Below, in pieces: positions 15,734-25,194 of a stretch of DNA of 64,000 nucleotides. The notes beneath the pieces are model-generated. The model worked only from the letters and a program-made list of their open reading frames with translations. It did not search any database and had not been told where the DNA came from. Position 1 is the stretch's first letter. Each line of letters opens with the position of its first letter. Source of the DNA: Deltaproteobacteria bacterium (lineage in GTDB: Bacteria > JAGRBM01 > JAHCIT01); NCBI GenBank assembly GCA_026129095.1, contig JAHCIT010000005.1, positions 62,001 through 126,000 on the forward strand, written 5' to 3'. The translations under genes and the position numbers were made by a program.

Positions 15734-16420
15734 ATGGGTCTTCTGGAAAATCAGCGGCAGGAACGGATCGACAGGATCATGGAAACCGCCCGGCGAATGA
15801 TCGCCGAGCGGGGCTATGAAGGGGTCAACATGCGGGATCTCGCAGCAGCGAGCCGGGTGTCGGTTCCGACGCTCTACAACCTTTGCGGAGACAAGGCGGA
15901 ACTACTGTCCCGGTCCATGCAGGGACAGTTCTCGACCCTTCTCAAGACGATAGACCGGGAAACCCGCACGAAGGGCCTTGACAGGGTGATATCCATTGTC
16001 ACCCGGTGCAGCTCGGAAATGCTGCGACTGTCGCGCTACTCCCGGGCCGTCCTCGATGTGTTTGTGAACTCCGGGCAGATGCGGGAGGTGAGCGAGATGA
16101 TCGCCGGTGCTCTTGCACGGGACATCGAAAACGCCCTCCATGAAATGAAATCATCCCGCGAAATCGAGGCATGGGTCGATCCCCGTATCCTGTCAGAACA
16201 GGTCGCCAGCCATCTCATCATCTGTGCGCTCCAGTGGGAGAGTGGCTATCTCAGCGACAAGGCCCTGCCGGCCTCGATGCTGTACGGTTCCTGCCTCATG
16301 CTGCGGGGAGTTGCGGCGGGTCCGGCGGCCAGAGTGCTGGAGAAACGGATCCGTACCGTGCAGGCCGATGCCTATTCTGAAAAACCAGCCCGCCGGCAAC
16401 CGGCAAGCCGCACGTCCTGA
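15734..16420 (+). CDS. TetR-family transcriptional regulator
   Basis: 228 residues; AGGAG lies 7 bases before the ATG. The N-terminal helix-turn-helix is clear (IAERGYEGVNMRDLAAASRV, then PTLYNLCGDK). The C-terminal ligand domain is helical and unassigned. It is divergent from the SDR-hydratase operon and immediately upstream of the acyl-CoA synthetase gene, so it probably represses both in response to an acyl-CoA or aromatic effector. That ligand is a guess from the neighbours. Confidence 0.9.
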   Translation: MGLLENQRQERIDRIMETARRMIAERGYEGVNMRDLAAASRVSVPTLYNLCGDKAELLSRSMQGQFSTLLKTIDRETRTKGLDRVISIVTRCSSEMLRLSRYSRAVLDVFVNSGQMREVSEMIAGALARDIENALHEMKSSREIEAWVDPRILSEQVASHLIICALQWESGYLSDKALPASMLYGSCLMLRGVAAGPAARVLEKRIRTVQADAYSEKPARRQPASRTS

Positions 16421-16452
16421 TGTGATTGGGAAGACTGTCCGGCCATGGAACA

Positions 16453-17997
16453 ATGACCATGCCTTCATTCGCTGCCGCCCGTTCAATCTCGAATCCGGAC
16501 CAGATTGCACTCCGGGACCACCTTCAGGAGTTCAACTGGAGCGATATCGACCGGATTCTGAACCGTATCGCCAACGGAGTGCTGGCGCTGGACCCAACTC
16601 CGGTTCGTCGCGTGGCCATCTTCGCCCAGAATTCGGCGGAAACGCTGCTAGCGCATCTGGGTGGCCTTATTGGCGGTGCATCAACCGTACCGGCGAGCTT
16701 CCATCTCACGGCCCCGGAGCTTGCCTACATCCTGGAGGATTCCGGCTCGACGGTGCTGTTCGTCGGTCCGGAAACGGCCCGGACGGGGCTCGAGGCCGCC
16801 CGGCTCGCCCGGATCCCCCTCGTCATCGGCTGGCGTTGCCAGCCTGCAGAGGGGGTCGTCCACTGGAATGACTGGCTGGATCGGGCGTCTACCCAGCCAC
16901 CTCCGCTGGACCATGCTCCCAGGGCGAATTTCATGTACACGTCCGGCACCACCGGGCGGCCGAAAGGCACGGAGTTGCCGCCGACGATGTTCGCAGGTGG
17001 TGCGACCGTGGAGGAACATCTGGAGCGCCTTGCCCGGGCTCCCTTTGCCCTGTTCGGAACGCATCTGGTTGCAGGCCCGCTCTATCATACGGGGCCTCTC
17101 ACAGGCGTCCGGGTGCTGGGCGGAGGCAAGCCGGTCGTCGTGCTTCCGAAGTTTGACGCTGAAGCGGTCCTTGCGGCCATTGATAACTATAAAGTGGAAA
17201 GCTCGGTTCTGGTGCCGACCCATTTTATCCGCCTGCTGGCGCTGCCGGAGGATATCCGGAAGAAATACAATACCCGCAGCCTGAAGTTTGTCTTCCACAC
17301 GGGCTCCGCCTGCCCGGTGGACGTGAAACGGGGGATGCTCGACTGGTGGGGACCGGTTCTCTATGAGGCCTACGGCGCGACTGAAGTCGGAACGACCTGC
17401 GCCATCTCGCCGTACGACTGGCTGAAACATCCCGGCTCTGTGGGGAAACCCGTACCGCCATTCAGCGTGCTGGTGACCGACGATCAGGGCAGGGAACTTC
17501 CTCCCGGTACCGAGGGCAGGCTCTACTTCCGTGACTCTACCGGCCGGGGCATTGTCTATCACAACGACCCAGCCAAGTCGGCCGCGGCGCATCTTGCACC
17601 TGGTATATTCACTCTTGGCGAGATCGGCTACGTGGATTCCGGCGGCTTCGTCTATATTACCGACCGGTTCTCAGACATGGTCGTGTCGGGCGGTGTGAAC
17701 ATCTACCCCGCCGAGTCAGAGTCGGTAATCCTTCGTCATCCACAGGTGGACGACGTCGCCTGTATCGGGGTTCCCCATCCGGTGATGGGAGAGGAACTGA
17801 AAGCCATCGTGGTGGCCGCAGACCCGGGAAAACCGCCCCCGGCCCAGGAGATCATCAGCTTCTGCAAGGCGAATCTCGCCCACTACAAATGCCCAAAATC
17901 GGTGGACTTCGTTGCCGATCTGGGCCGCACGGCCGCCGGCAAGGTGAACAAGAAAAAGCTCAAGGCCCCCTACTGGCCGGAATCCCGCTCGCCGTAA
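16453..17997 (+). CDS. Acyl-CoA synthetase (AMP-forming)
   Basis: 514 residues from the ATG at 16453; a TTG at 16426 in frame is an alternative, and neither has a strong ribosome site. It activates a carboxylic acid to its CoA thioester through an acyl-AMP. Motifs are YTSGTTGRPKGTE (P-loop), YGATEVGTT, YITDRFSDMVVSGGVNIYPAE (hinge) and the C-terminal catalytic Lys in TAAGKVNKKKLK. No signal peptide. It follows the TetR gene by 32 bases and probably forms an operon with it. Together with the hydratase and the SDRs this gives a small CoA-dependent degradation set. Confidence 0.9.
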   Translation: MTMPSFAAARSISNPDQIALRDHLQEFNWSDIDRILNRIANGVLALDPTPVRRVAIFAQNSAETLLAHLGGLIGGASTVPASFHLTAPELAYILEDSGSTVLFVGPETARTGLEAARLARIPLVIGWRCQPAEGVVHWNDWLDRASTQPPPLDHAPRANFMYTSGTTGRPKGTELPPTMFAGGATVEEHLERLARAPFALFGTHLVAGPLYHTGPLTGVRVLGGGKPVVVLPKFDAEAVLAAIDNYKVESSVLVPTHFIRLLALPEDIRKKYNTRSLKFVFHTGSACPVDVKRGMLDWWGPVLYEAYGATEVGTTCAISPYDWLKHPGSVGKPVPPFSVLVTDDQGRELPPGTEGRLYFRDSTGRGIVYHNDPAKSAAAHLAPGIFTLGEIGYVDSGGFVYITDRFSDMVVSGGVNIYPAESESVILRHPQVDDVACIGVPHPVMGEELKAIVVAADPGKPPPAQEIISFCKANLAHYKCPKSVDFVADLGRTAAGKVNKKKLKAPYWPESRSP

Positions 17998-18008
17998 CGT
18001 GAGGTCGG

Positions 18009-19394
18009 TCAACCCTTCAGGTAATCATCGAGCGTCCTGTGCAGATGCCGGATGCGGCTCTCCTGGTAGTTTCCGAGCGTAACGCCCGGCTTCACGGCGG
18101 CTTTAAGCCCCTTTTGTACGAATGGAATATTGCTCATGTCCTGATCGAATACCGGACCGAGAAGCCCCAGTTCCTTGGCCGATGCCCAGGCTTCATCTGA
18201 ACCCAGAAGCCGGTATTTTGCCGGCGGTGGCCGCTCGCCGCCCTTCCGGACCGGCGCAAGCAGCATCACCTCCATCAGGCAGGAATCCGGGTCGTGCCCG
18301 TCCGGCCGGAACCGGTAGACAATGTTGTTGAAGAATCCTCCCCAGGGAAACAGATTGGGGAAAACGAAATACTGGATCGCGTCGAGCATCTCGCTGTCGG
18401 TAGCCTGCTTGAGATCCCAGCCGCTGCTGCCGCCGATCATCCCTCTCAGCATGTTCGCCGTGAAACTCCGGGCGGTCTGGCCGGGCGGCAGTTTCACACT
18501 GATCTTGTTTCCTTCCCGGCCGGCGTACTCCGCCATCATCGAGTCGAGGATCTTCTCATCCGGGTAAGCATCCCCGCCCAGGTGCGGACTCGCCACCCCC
18601 ATCGCCGTGATCATCCGGTTGAAGTGCGGCTTGCCGGGATAGACGTCGTACTGGGTATTGGCGTCCGCCGTGGAAGGCATGATCTGTGGATGGGTGGCGA
18701 TCACATGGTATGATTCCATGAACGCCTCCGCGCAGACCTTCCAGTTTGCGGCGACGATCTTGCCGACATGCGCCGACTTGTACCGGTTCCCGAGATCCCA
18801 CCGCTCGAAATGTTGCGGCACGACGTCCAGATAATCGGCGAGCGGCCTTGCCTCTGGATCAAGGTTGATAAAGACGAACCCGCCCCACAGGCCGGTCTTC
18901 ACTTCCGGCAGCCGGAACTCCTCGTCTGTCTTGTGGGCAAAATCCCAGCGGCAGGGGATTTCATGAATCGAACCGTCCAGCTTCCATGTGAACCCGTGAA
19001 ACGGACATCGAATCGCGGCGGCATGGCCCTGTCCCGTTTTCAGCAGCCGTCCACGGTGCAAGCAGACGTTATGATAGGCCCGTATGTCGCCATCCTGGGT
19101 GCGGAGAAGCAGGACTGAATGATCGCCGATCTCGTAGACCAGATAGTCGCCAGGTTTCGCAATATCTTCCTCCCGGCAAGCCATCTGCCATACCCGGTTC
19201 CACATGCGCGCCATTTCGAGGTCATGGAACTCCCGCGAGGTGTAGCGCTCCACTGGCAGGTCGGCGGCCGGCATCTTTTCGGCCACCGTTTCACGAAGGG
19301 CGGGAGGGACTGGCCGGGTCTCCCGGTCGAGAATCTGCTGTACGGTTGGCGCCTTGCACCGGTTGTCGGTGGTCTTCAGGTTCGACTCGCCCAT
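18009..19394 (-). CDS. Rieske non-heme iron oxygenase, alpha subunit
   Basis: 461 residues; hydroxylates an aromatic or alicyclic substrate with O2. The Rieske centre is split as CLHRGRL and CPFHGFTW, 18 residues apart; the mononuclear iron site is ESYHVIATHP plus a later acidic ligand. GGAGGG lies upstream of the ATG. No reductase or ferredoxin gene is adjacent, so electrons must come from elsewhere. It converges with the acyl-CoA synthetase and carries the perfect TTAAACATGTTTAA palindrome in its promoter, suggesting control by a TetR regulator of the cluster. Confidence 0.92.
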   Translation of the reverse strand: MGESNLKTTDNRCKAPTVQQILDRETRPVPPALRETVAEKMPAADLPVERYTSREFHDLEMARMWNRVWQMACREEDIAKPGDYLVYEIGDHSVLLLRTQDGDIRAYHNVCLHRGRLLKTGQGHAAAIRCPFHGFTWKLDGSIHEIPCRWDFAHKTDEEFRLPEVKTGLWGGFVFINLDPEARPLADYLDVVPQHFERWDLGNRYKSAHVGKIVAANWKVCAEAFMESYHVIATHPQIMPSTADANTQYDVYPGKPHFNRMITAMGVASPHLGGDAYPDEKILDSMMAEYAGREGNKISVKLPPGQTARSFTANMLRGMIGGSSGWDLKQATDSEMLDAIQYFVFPNLFPWGGFFNNIVYRFRPDGHDPDSCLMEVMLLAPVRKGGERPPPAKYRLLGSDEAWASAKELGLLGPVFDQDMSNIPFVQKGLKAAVKPGVTLGNYQESRIRHLHRTLDDYLKG

Positions 19395-19446
19395 CTCTGC
19401 TCCCTCCAGTCACCCGGCAACGACAGAATGCAACAGGTTCAATAGA

Positions 19447-19460
19447 TTAAACATGTTTAA
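19447..19460. promoter_or_regulatory. 14-bp perfect palindrome upstream of the Rieske gene
   Basis: TTAAACATGTTTAA is its own reverse complement and stands 53 bases upstream of the Rieske start codon in otherwise GC-rich DNA. Its core resembles the palindrome at 15661, so both may belong to one regulon. Confidence 0.55.
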
Positions 19461-19526
19461 AGCAAAGCAGCAACCGGCAACCGGATGGATATCCAGATTA
19501 AACAAAACCCTCCCGGATTCAGGCAC

Positions 19527-20144
19527 TCACTTCGCGAGGTAGCGGACGATCAGGTCGGCAGCTTCGTCGGCACAGTATTCCGCCGACAGGTGCCGGGGGC
19601 GGTCAAAGACGATCCGGAAGGTGAGATTCTCGGCGAGAGAGGTCACGAAGAACGCTGCCAGATCAATGTCGGTGATCCGCAGTTCCGTGCGGTGTGCCCC
19701 CAGATACATCCTGGCAAGATCCTTGCCCCGCTGGCGTACTGCTCCGATCATCCCGCGGCGTCCTACCCGCGGCACCTGCTCCACCAGATTCCTTACGAGT
19801 CTCGGCTGCACGGTCGCCAGCATCTCGACGAGCGCCCGCATCATCTTGTGTGCTGCGGTCTCAAGTGGCTCGTTCATCACCTCTGCAAGACGTTTCTGGA
19901 GTATGGTACCGAACCGATCGAGCAGGGAATCCAGCAACGCGGCGATGATGGCTTCCTTGTTCGGGAAATACTGGTAGAGGGAGCCGGGACTCACTCCAGC
20001 AGTCCGTGCGATCCGGTTCGTGGAGAGGTTGTCGTAGCCTTGTTCTGTCAGAATGCGAGCAGATGCCTTAACAATTGCATCAAATGTTTCACGGGAACGC
20101 GCCTGCTGGGGTTTTTTGCGGGGTCTGGCAGTATTTACCGTCAT
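19527..20144 (-). CDS. TetR-family transcriptional regulator
   Basis: 205 residues from the ATG at 20144, preceded by GGAGAGG; a start at 20174 has a poor site. The DNA-binding part is typical (ILTEQGYDNLSTNRIARTAGVSPGSLYQYFPNKEAI). The C-terminal helical domain is ligand-binding by family. It is divergent from the P450 gene with a 22-bp palindrome between them, so self-control and control of the P450 are likely. It lies downstream of no obvious operon partner. Confidence 0.9.
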   Translation of the reverse strand: MTVNTARPRKKPQQARSRETFDAIVKASARILTEQGYDNLSTNRIARTAGVSPGSLYQYFPNKEAIIAALLDSLLDRFGTILQKRLAEVMNEPLETAAHKMMRALVEMLATVQPRLVRNLVEQVPRVGRRGMIGAVRQRGKDLARMYLGAHRTELRITDIDLAAFFVTSLAENLTFRIVFDRPRHLSAEYCADEAADLIVRYLAK

Positions 20145-20192
20145 GCCCAACCTCTCCGAATGCGAATTGAACATTAACCCGACGTGGCCAAC

Positions 20193-20214
20193 AATACGAG
20201 CGTAAGCTCGTATT
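20193..20214. promoter_or_regulatory. 22-bp inverted repeat between TetR and P450
   Basis: AATACGAGC and GCTCGTATT are perfect inverted arms around a 4-base centre. It lies midway between the two divergent start codons, as expected for the operator of the adjacent TetR protein. As RNA it could also form a hairpin, but no T-run follows. Confidence 0.6.
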
Positions 20215-20254
20215 TTCCGGGGACGTACCCCGCGAGTGGCAAGGAGAGATACGG

Positions 20255-21490
20255 GTGCAGTTCAATCCACTGCTGCTTCCGCCCGGATGCTCCCGTTTCG
20301 AGGCCTATCGTGAGGCGATGGAGCGTAGCCCTGTCCATCAGCAGGGGATTTTTCCCGTCTGGCACATCCTGGGATATGAGGAATGCGTGCGCTCACTCCG
20401 CGAGGCGGAAAACTTCTCCTCAAGTCCCCTCAATTCATTTCTGGTGGCAGGCGCCCCCGACCGGCGGGAGGAACGGATCAAGCGGCTCGTCCCGGTCATG
20501 GGACAAACGGCGGAATTTGTCGACAATCTGATGTTGATGAATGACCCGCCCAGGCATACACGCCTGCGCGGGCTTGTCACAAGGGCCTTCTCTCCCACGG
20601 CGATCCGAAAGCTCCAGGACCGGATACAGGTGATGACCGACGAGCTGGTTGATAGCATCCTGAAGAAGGACACCTTCGATTTCGTAGAGGATTTCGCCAT
20701 CCCTCTTCCGGTCCATGTGGTCGCGGAGATTCTGGGCGTTGATATCGAACGGCGCCACGACTTCAAGCGCTGGTCCGATGGCTTTGTCTCCGTTCCGGTC
20801 CAGAAAATCATGTCTGGCGATATCGGTGACGAAAACATGGAGTGGCGCCGGGAGTTCACGGACTACTTTCTGGAGATTTTTGCGAGACGCCGCCGCGAAC
20901 CGGGCGACGACCTCGTGAGCCAGCTTGTCCAGCTTGAGCAGCAGGGCGAGAAACTCTCAGCCGATGAGCTTCTGGCGACCTGCGTCCTGCTGATGGTCGC
21001 CGGCAACGAGACCACCACGAATCTTCTCAGCAACACGGCCCTTGCACTGACCCAGTTTCCTGAGGAGATGGATCATATTGTCAGGAAACCGGCGGCGATA
21101 CCCGATGCGATCGAGGAATCGCTACGGTATTACGCCCCGATACAGGGTTTTCCCCGCTACTGCATCCGGAAGACGGAACTCGGAGACAAGACCATCAGGC
21201 CCGGCGACATGATGATGGTGTGGGCCGGGGCCGCCAACCGCGACGAAGCGGTCTTTGCCGATCCCGACCGGTTCGACATTACCCGCCCGCCCGGCAAGCA
21301 CCTCTCGTTCGGCATGGGAATCCACCATTGTCTTGGAGCCACACTCGCCCGCGTCGAAGGCCAAATCGCTTTCGAGACATTTTTCAGGCGGGTCGGCCCG
21401 CTGCGGCCAGTTGGTGATGAGCCACCCCAGTTCTTGCCATCCTCGTTCCTGTTTGGGCTCAAGACTTTTCGTATGTCGCGAGCACCATGA
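20255..21490 (+). CDS. Cytochrome P450
   Basis: 411 residues, soluble bacterial class; GTG start with AAGGAGAG upstream. Motifs are AGNETTT in the oxygen-binding I helix, ExxR in EESLRYY, and the heme loop SFGMGIHHCLGATLA with the axial Cys near residue 360. It hydroxylates an unknown substrate and needs a ferredoxin and reductase, neither of which is adjacent. It is controlled probably by the divergent TetR. With the Rieske oxygenase it marks this region as specialised in oxidative attack on hydrophobic compounds. Confidence 0.95.
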   Translation: MQFNPLLLPPGCSRFEAYREAMERSPVHQQGIFPVWHILGYEECVRSLREAENFSSSPLNSFLVAGAPDRREERIKRLVPVMGQTAEFVDNLMLMNDPPRHTRLRGLVTRAFSPTAIRKLQDRIQVMTDELVDSILKKDTFDFVEDFAIPLPVHVVAEILGVDIERRHDFKRWSDGFVSVPVQKIMSGDIGDENMEWRREFTDYFLEIFARRRREPGDDLVSQLVQLEQQGEKLSADELLATCVLLMVAGNETTTNLLSNTALALTQFPEEMDHIVRKPAAIPDAIEESLRYYAPIQGFPRYCIRKTELGDKTIRPGDMMMVWAGAANRDEAVFADPDRFDITRPPGKHLSFGMGIHHCLGATLARVEGQIAFETFFRRVGPLRPVGDEPPQFLPSSFLFGLKTFRMSRAP

Positions 21491-21617
21491 ACTTTTCCCT
21501 GACACCGGAGTCATTGACATTTTTATTGGTAGTCGTAGAAAATGGTTCGGGCTCTTGTTCATTCGGATTGCTGGTCTGAGCCCGGTATCTGCACCAGCTT
21601 TCAAGGCACTTTCTCCC

Positions 21618-22094
21618 GTGAATACAAGACACGACATTTCTTCCCTTGCCGGCCTGTCGCTTTCCGAACTGGCCCGGATTTTTGCACAGTTACCGTCTGG
21701 TTCTGCCGGCGATCTGAGCGGCACCTATACAGGCAAGGTTCTGGCGACGCCCGGCCTCGACTCGCTTCCAGAAACGCTCCGATCCGCCCTGCTCTCTATC
21801 GTCAACAGCCCCGTATCGCCCTGGCGCGGAAAGCGGTTTGGTGACGGCACCGGATCGAACGTCTGGCTGGGCGGCTCTACCGAGTTCGCCTCGTTCCGGA
21901 TAGCACAGGCAGAGGCTCTGGATGGTACCGGCCCCGTCATCCAGTTCGACTATGACGTGGACGGAAATCCCGCACCGGTACGGAAAATCCTTGGCGAAGC
22001 CCGTCCACTCGGGGAGGGCCGGTACCTGGCACGCATGAACTACCGGTTCGATTCCGGCCCGGTGCTGATCCTGTATTTCACGCTGGAGCCCTGA
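21618..22094 (+). CDS. Hypothetical protein
   Basis: About 158 residues from the GTG at 21618; the true start is uncertain because the frame stays open back into the P450 gene and no strong ribosome site is seen. The C-terminal half looks like a small beta-barrel with repeated hydrophobic-polar strands (PVIQFDYDVDGNPAPVRKI, YLARMNYRFDSGPVLILYF) and the segment SPWRGKRFGDGTGSN. I cannot name a family. It ends 9 bases before the rhodanese gene, so the two may be co-expressed. Confidence 0.6.
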   Translation: MNTRHDISSLAGLSLSELARIFAQLPSGSAGDLSGTYTGKVLATPGLDSLPETLRSALLSIVNSPVSPWRGKRFGDGTGSNVWLGGSTEFASFRIAQAEALDGTGPVIQFDYDVDGNPAPVRKILGEARPLGEGRYLARMNYRFDSGPVLILYFTLEP

Positions 22095-22103
22095 GCGTCA
22101 TCC

Positions 22104-22466
22104 ATGGGCCTCAAGGAACGGTTCTGGTGGATCCCCTTCGGCAGTGTGCCGGAAATATCCGCCGTGGAGTTGCACCATCTTCTGGAAAGCCACCGGACGC
22201 CCCAGATCATTGACGTCCGGACCAGAATGGAATGGAAAAATCGCAGGATCCGCGGCGCTGTGAGTGTGCCTATTACTGAGCTTCCGGAGCGGCTTACGGA
22301 CCTCGAACTGGACAAGACCCGTCCCGTCGTTGCCATCTGCCTGTCGGCCCATCGCAGTATTCCAGCCGTTCGCCTGCTCCAGAAGGCGGGGTTTGAGAAT
22401 GCCGCCCAGCTTTCGGGCGGCATGAAGAGCTGGTGGAAACTGGGTTACCCGGCCGAAAAGGGATGA
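22104..22466 (+). CDS. Rhodanese-like domain protein
   Basis: 120 residues, one rhodanese domain, cytoplasmic. The typical DVRTRMEWKNRRIRGAVSVP and the active-site loop with Cys in AICLSAHRS are present, followed by QLSGGMKSWWKLGYP. The family moves sulfane sulfur from thiosulfate or persulfides to acceptors. There is no second inactive domain. The substrate is unknown; its neighbours give no sulfur pathway. Confidence 0.92.
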   Translation: MGLKERFWWIPFGSVPEISAVELHHLLESHRTPQIIDVRTRMEWKNRRIRGAVSVPITELPERLTDLELDKTRPVVAICLSAHRSIPAVRLLQKAGFENAAQLSGGMKSWWKLGYPAEKG

Positions 22467-22534
22467 CCCGCCAGGCCCGGCTTCCCTGTGCTTCTTGATC
22501 TTCTCTCACCGGTGCCGCTATCCGCTATCCCGCC

Positions 22535-24430
22535 ATGCCGGTCGTAGCCGCTACTTCCCTCTATAAGACTTACGGAACCCGCCAGGTTCTTGGCGACGTG
22601 TCGGTAAGTATCCACGCCGGCGAACGCGTAGGGCTGGTGGGGCTGAACGGGGCAGGCAAGTCGACGCTGGCCCGTATTCTGGCAGGGCTCGAAACTCCAG
22701 ACCACGGCGAAATACGCCGGCGTCGGGAGACGACAACCCTTTATCTTGAGCAGGATCCGGCACTCGATCCCACCCTGTCGGCGAGGGAAGCGGTGCTGGC
22801 CGGGCTCGCGGAATGGGATCACGCCCGCCGCCGTCATGAAGCGGCCAGCCGGGAGATTGAGGTTGGGTCCGGCGACACGGAAAAGCTTGTACAGGTACAG
22901 GCTGATGCGGCTGCAGATCTCGAACGTCTGGGCGGCTGGGACCTGATGCACCGGGCCGAAGAAACCCTGAGCCACCTCGGAGTTCCCGATCCCAACGCCC
23001 TGTGTGGCACCCTGTCAGGAGGAGAACGCCGCCGGGTGGCACTGGCAAGAATACTGGTCGCCCGCCCCACGCTCGCCATTCTGGACGAACCCACCAACCA
23101 CCTCGATATGGAGACAATCGAATGGCTGGAGAAATACCTGATCGAGGATTACCCGGGAGCACTCCTGCTCATCACGCACGACCGCTATGTTCTGGACCGG
23201 GTAACCCAGCGGACGCTGGAGATCGAGAACGGGCGTCTTTTCGATTACGACGGCGGCTACGAATTCTATCTTGAGGCCCGTGCCGAGAGGCTTGCCCATG
23301 AAGAACGTGCCGAGTCCACGCGACAGAACTTTCTCCGCCGGGAGCTGGAGTGGCTCCGCCGCCAGCCCAAGGCCCGCCAAACCAAGCAGAAGGCCCGTAT
23401 CCAGCGCGTTCAGGAAGTCGTCCGCAATGTTCCCGTGCGGGAGGCCCAGACGGCCGACTTTTCCGTCACGGCCTCACGCTCAGGCAAGACGATCCTGGAA
23501 CTCCGTGCCGTGGGAATCGATATTGGCGGCCGCACACTGGTGCGGACGCTCGACCTTGGCCTGTGTGCCGGGGACCGGATCGGTATCGTCGGGCCCAACG
23601 GCGCCGGCAAGACGACCCTGCTCCGGGCTGTGCTTGGCGATACCACTCCTGCACGCGGCGAAATTGTCACGGGCAGCAATACCATCATCGCCTATCTCGA
23701 CCAGAACCGGTCGTCCCTGAAACCGGACGAAACCGTTCTGGAGAACGTCATCGGCAACCGGGGAAGCGAGACCGATGCCAAGATATATCTTGGCCGGTTC
23801 CGCTTCGATGGCGGTCAGCAGAGACTTAAGGTGGGGCTGCTTTCCGGCGGCGAGAGGGCGCGGGTGGCACTGGCGAAACTGCTTGCCGGACGGCCCAACC
23901 TGATTGTCATGGACGAGCCCACCAATGACCTCGATACGTCAACACTCGCTGCTCTCGAAAGCACACTGATCGACTTTGACGGGGCGCTGCTGGTGGTAAG
24001 CCACGACCGGTGGTTTCTGGACCGGGTGGCTACATCGATTCTGGCATTCGAAGATGGCGGCGAGGCGGTGCTGTACCCGGGCAACTGGTCTGATTACCGG
24101 CGGCGGGTTCTGGGTCTGGCGGCGTCGGCTAATCCGATGCCGCCTTCATCGCCGGCAGCCCCCACCCCAGTGAGGGCCTCTCTGGCTGGTGCAGGGAAAA
24201 AACTCACCTACGCTGAACGCATTGAGCTGGACGGCATCATGGAGAGAATAGCGGAAGCGGAAATACGCGTTGCGGAACTGGAGAAACGGCTAGAGGATCC
24301 GGCCCTCTACAGTGGCCGGGGCGAAGAAATCCGGCCGCTGATGGATCAACTGGATACCGGCCGGAAAAACCTGGAAGACCTGATTACCCGCTGGGAGACC
24401 CTAGAGTCTCGAAAATCCGAAAATTGTTAA
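22535..24430 (+). CDS. ABC-F family ATPase (Uup/EttA type)
   Basis: 631 residues with two ABC domains and no membrane part, so a ribosome- or DNA-associated ATPase and not a transporter. Walker A motifs are GLNGAGKST and GPNGAGKTT; both signatures read LSGGER; Walker B regions are [10 protein letters not shown] and [10 protein letters not shown] charged linker sits between the domains ([21 protein letters not shown]-like), and the C-terminal 90 residues form a coiled coil ([19 protein letters not shown]), as in Uup. Likely role is rescue or tuning of translation. Confidence 0.93.
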   Translation: MPVVAATSLYKTYGTRQVLGDVSVSIHAGERVGLVGLNGAGKSTLARILAGLETPDHGEIRRRRETTTLYLEQDPALDPTLSAREAVLAGLAEWDHARRRHEAASREIEVGSGDTEKLVQVQADAAADLERLGGWDLMHRAEETLSHLGVPDPNALCGTLSGGERRRVALARILVARPTLAILDEPTNHLDMETIEWLEKYLIEDYPGALLLITHDRYVLDRVTQRTLEIENGRLFDYDGGYEFYLEARAERLAHEERAESTRQNFLRRELEWLRRQPKARQTKQKARIQRVQEVVRNVPVREAQTADFSVTASRSGKTILELRAVGIDIGGRTLVRTLDLGLCAGDRIGIVGPNGAGKTTLLRAVLGDTTPARGEIVTGSNTIIAYLDQNRSSLKPDETVLENVIGNRGSETDAKIYLGRFRFDGGQQRLKVGLLSGGERARVALAKLLAGRPNLIVMDEPTNDLDTSTLAALESTLIDFDGALLVVSHDRWFLDRVATSILAFEDGGEAVLYPGNWSDYRRRVLGLAASANPMPPSSPAAPTPVRASLAGAGKKLTYAERIELDGIMERIAEAEIRVAELEKRLEDPALYSGRGEEIRPLMDQLDTGRKNLEDLITRWETLESRKSENC

Positions 24431-24451
24431 AATGATGATATTAATGTCATT
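24431..24451. promoter_or_regulatory. AT-rich imperfect palindrome
   Basis: AATGATGATATTAATGTCATT reads as an imperfect inverted repeat just after the ABC-F stop. The 177-base gap it opens is strikingly AT-rich compared with its surroundings and should hold the promoter of the response regulator. No factor can be named. Confidence 0.25.
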
Positions 24452-24607
24452 ATGACTGATGTGTGGTCAGCTATCGGCCCAATGTTTTACGCATATATAA
24501 CTACTTGAAATTACTATATATTTTATATTTTCACTCAAGTGCTCCATTCAAATACGATTTTTCCATTGACGCAAATCACACTCAATGGTCAAATCGGCCG
24601 CACCATC

Positions 24608-24979
24608 ATGGACGGTAAGCCCCTAACCATCGTTGCCTGCGAAGACGACCCGATCACCATCGCCTATATCAAGAAGGCGATCCGGCTGATTCCAAACGCA
24701 CAGGTCCAAACCTACAACAGACTTGGGGATGCCATGCTGGCCGTTCGCCGGGAAAAGCCGCAGGTTTTCATCTGTGACCATCATCTGCCCGGCCAGGATG
24801 GGACCGATGGGGTGAGACTGGTAAAAGGCTCGGACTGGGGCCGTGACGTCAAGGTTCTCGTCTATACCGGTGCCGATGTGCGCGAAAAGGCCATGGCGGC
24901 CGGGGCCGATCTTTTCCTCAAGAAGCCGGCCACAGTCGATACGCTCATCAATGCCGTCAGGTCTCTGGTCGGCGCCTGA
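24608..24979 (+). CDS. Single-domain response regulator (receiver only)
   Basis: 123 residues from the ATG at 24608. It is a stand-alone receiver: acidic pair in ACEDDP, phospho-acceptor Asp in VFICDHHLPG, Thr in VLVYTGAD and Lys in LFLKKPA. There is no output domain, so it would act by protein contact or phosphotransfer. A longer form starting at 24539 is possible but would add an unlikely leader. No histidine kinase is adjacent. Confidence 0.85.
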   Translation: MDGKPLTIVACEDDPITIAYIKKAIRLIPNAQVQTYNRLGDAMLAVRREKPQVFICDHHLPGQDGTDGVRLVKGSDWGRDVKVLVYTGADVREKAMAAGADLFLKKPATVDTLINAVRSLVGA

Positions 24980-25194
24980 ATCCAGCCACGTCAGGCTTCC
25001 GGCACCTCCACTCTCTCCATCCTGCCAAGTGTGTGAAACATTTGTGCCTTGTAGGATACTCCCCTAGGCAAATCCGCGTACCCCCGCCATAGTTCTCCCC
25101 ATTAATCCGGTTACCCATGGGCGCTGCTGGCCAGTAATGGCCGGAGCGGGTGTGTGGCTGGCTGCTGCCAACACTGAAAGCGACCTGCGGGACC

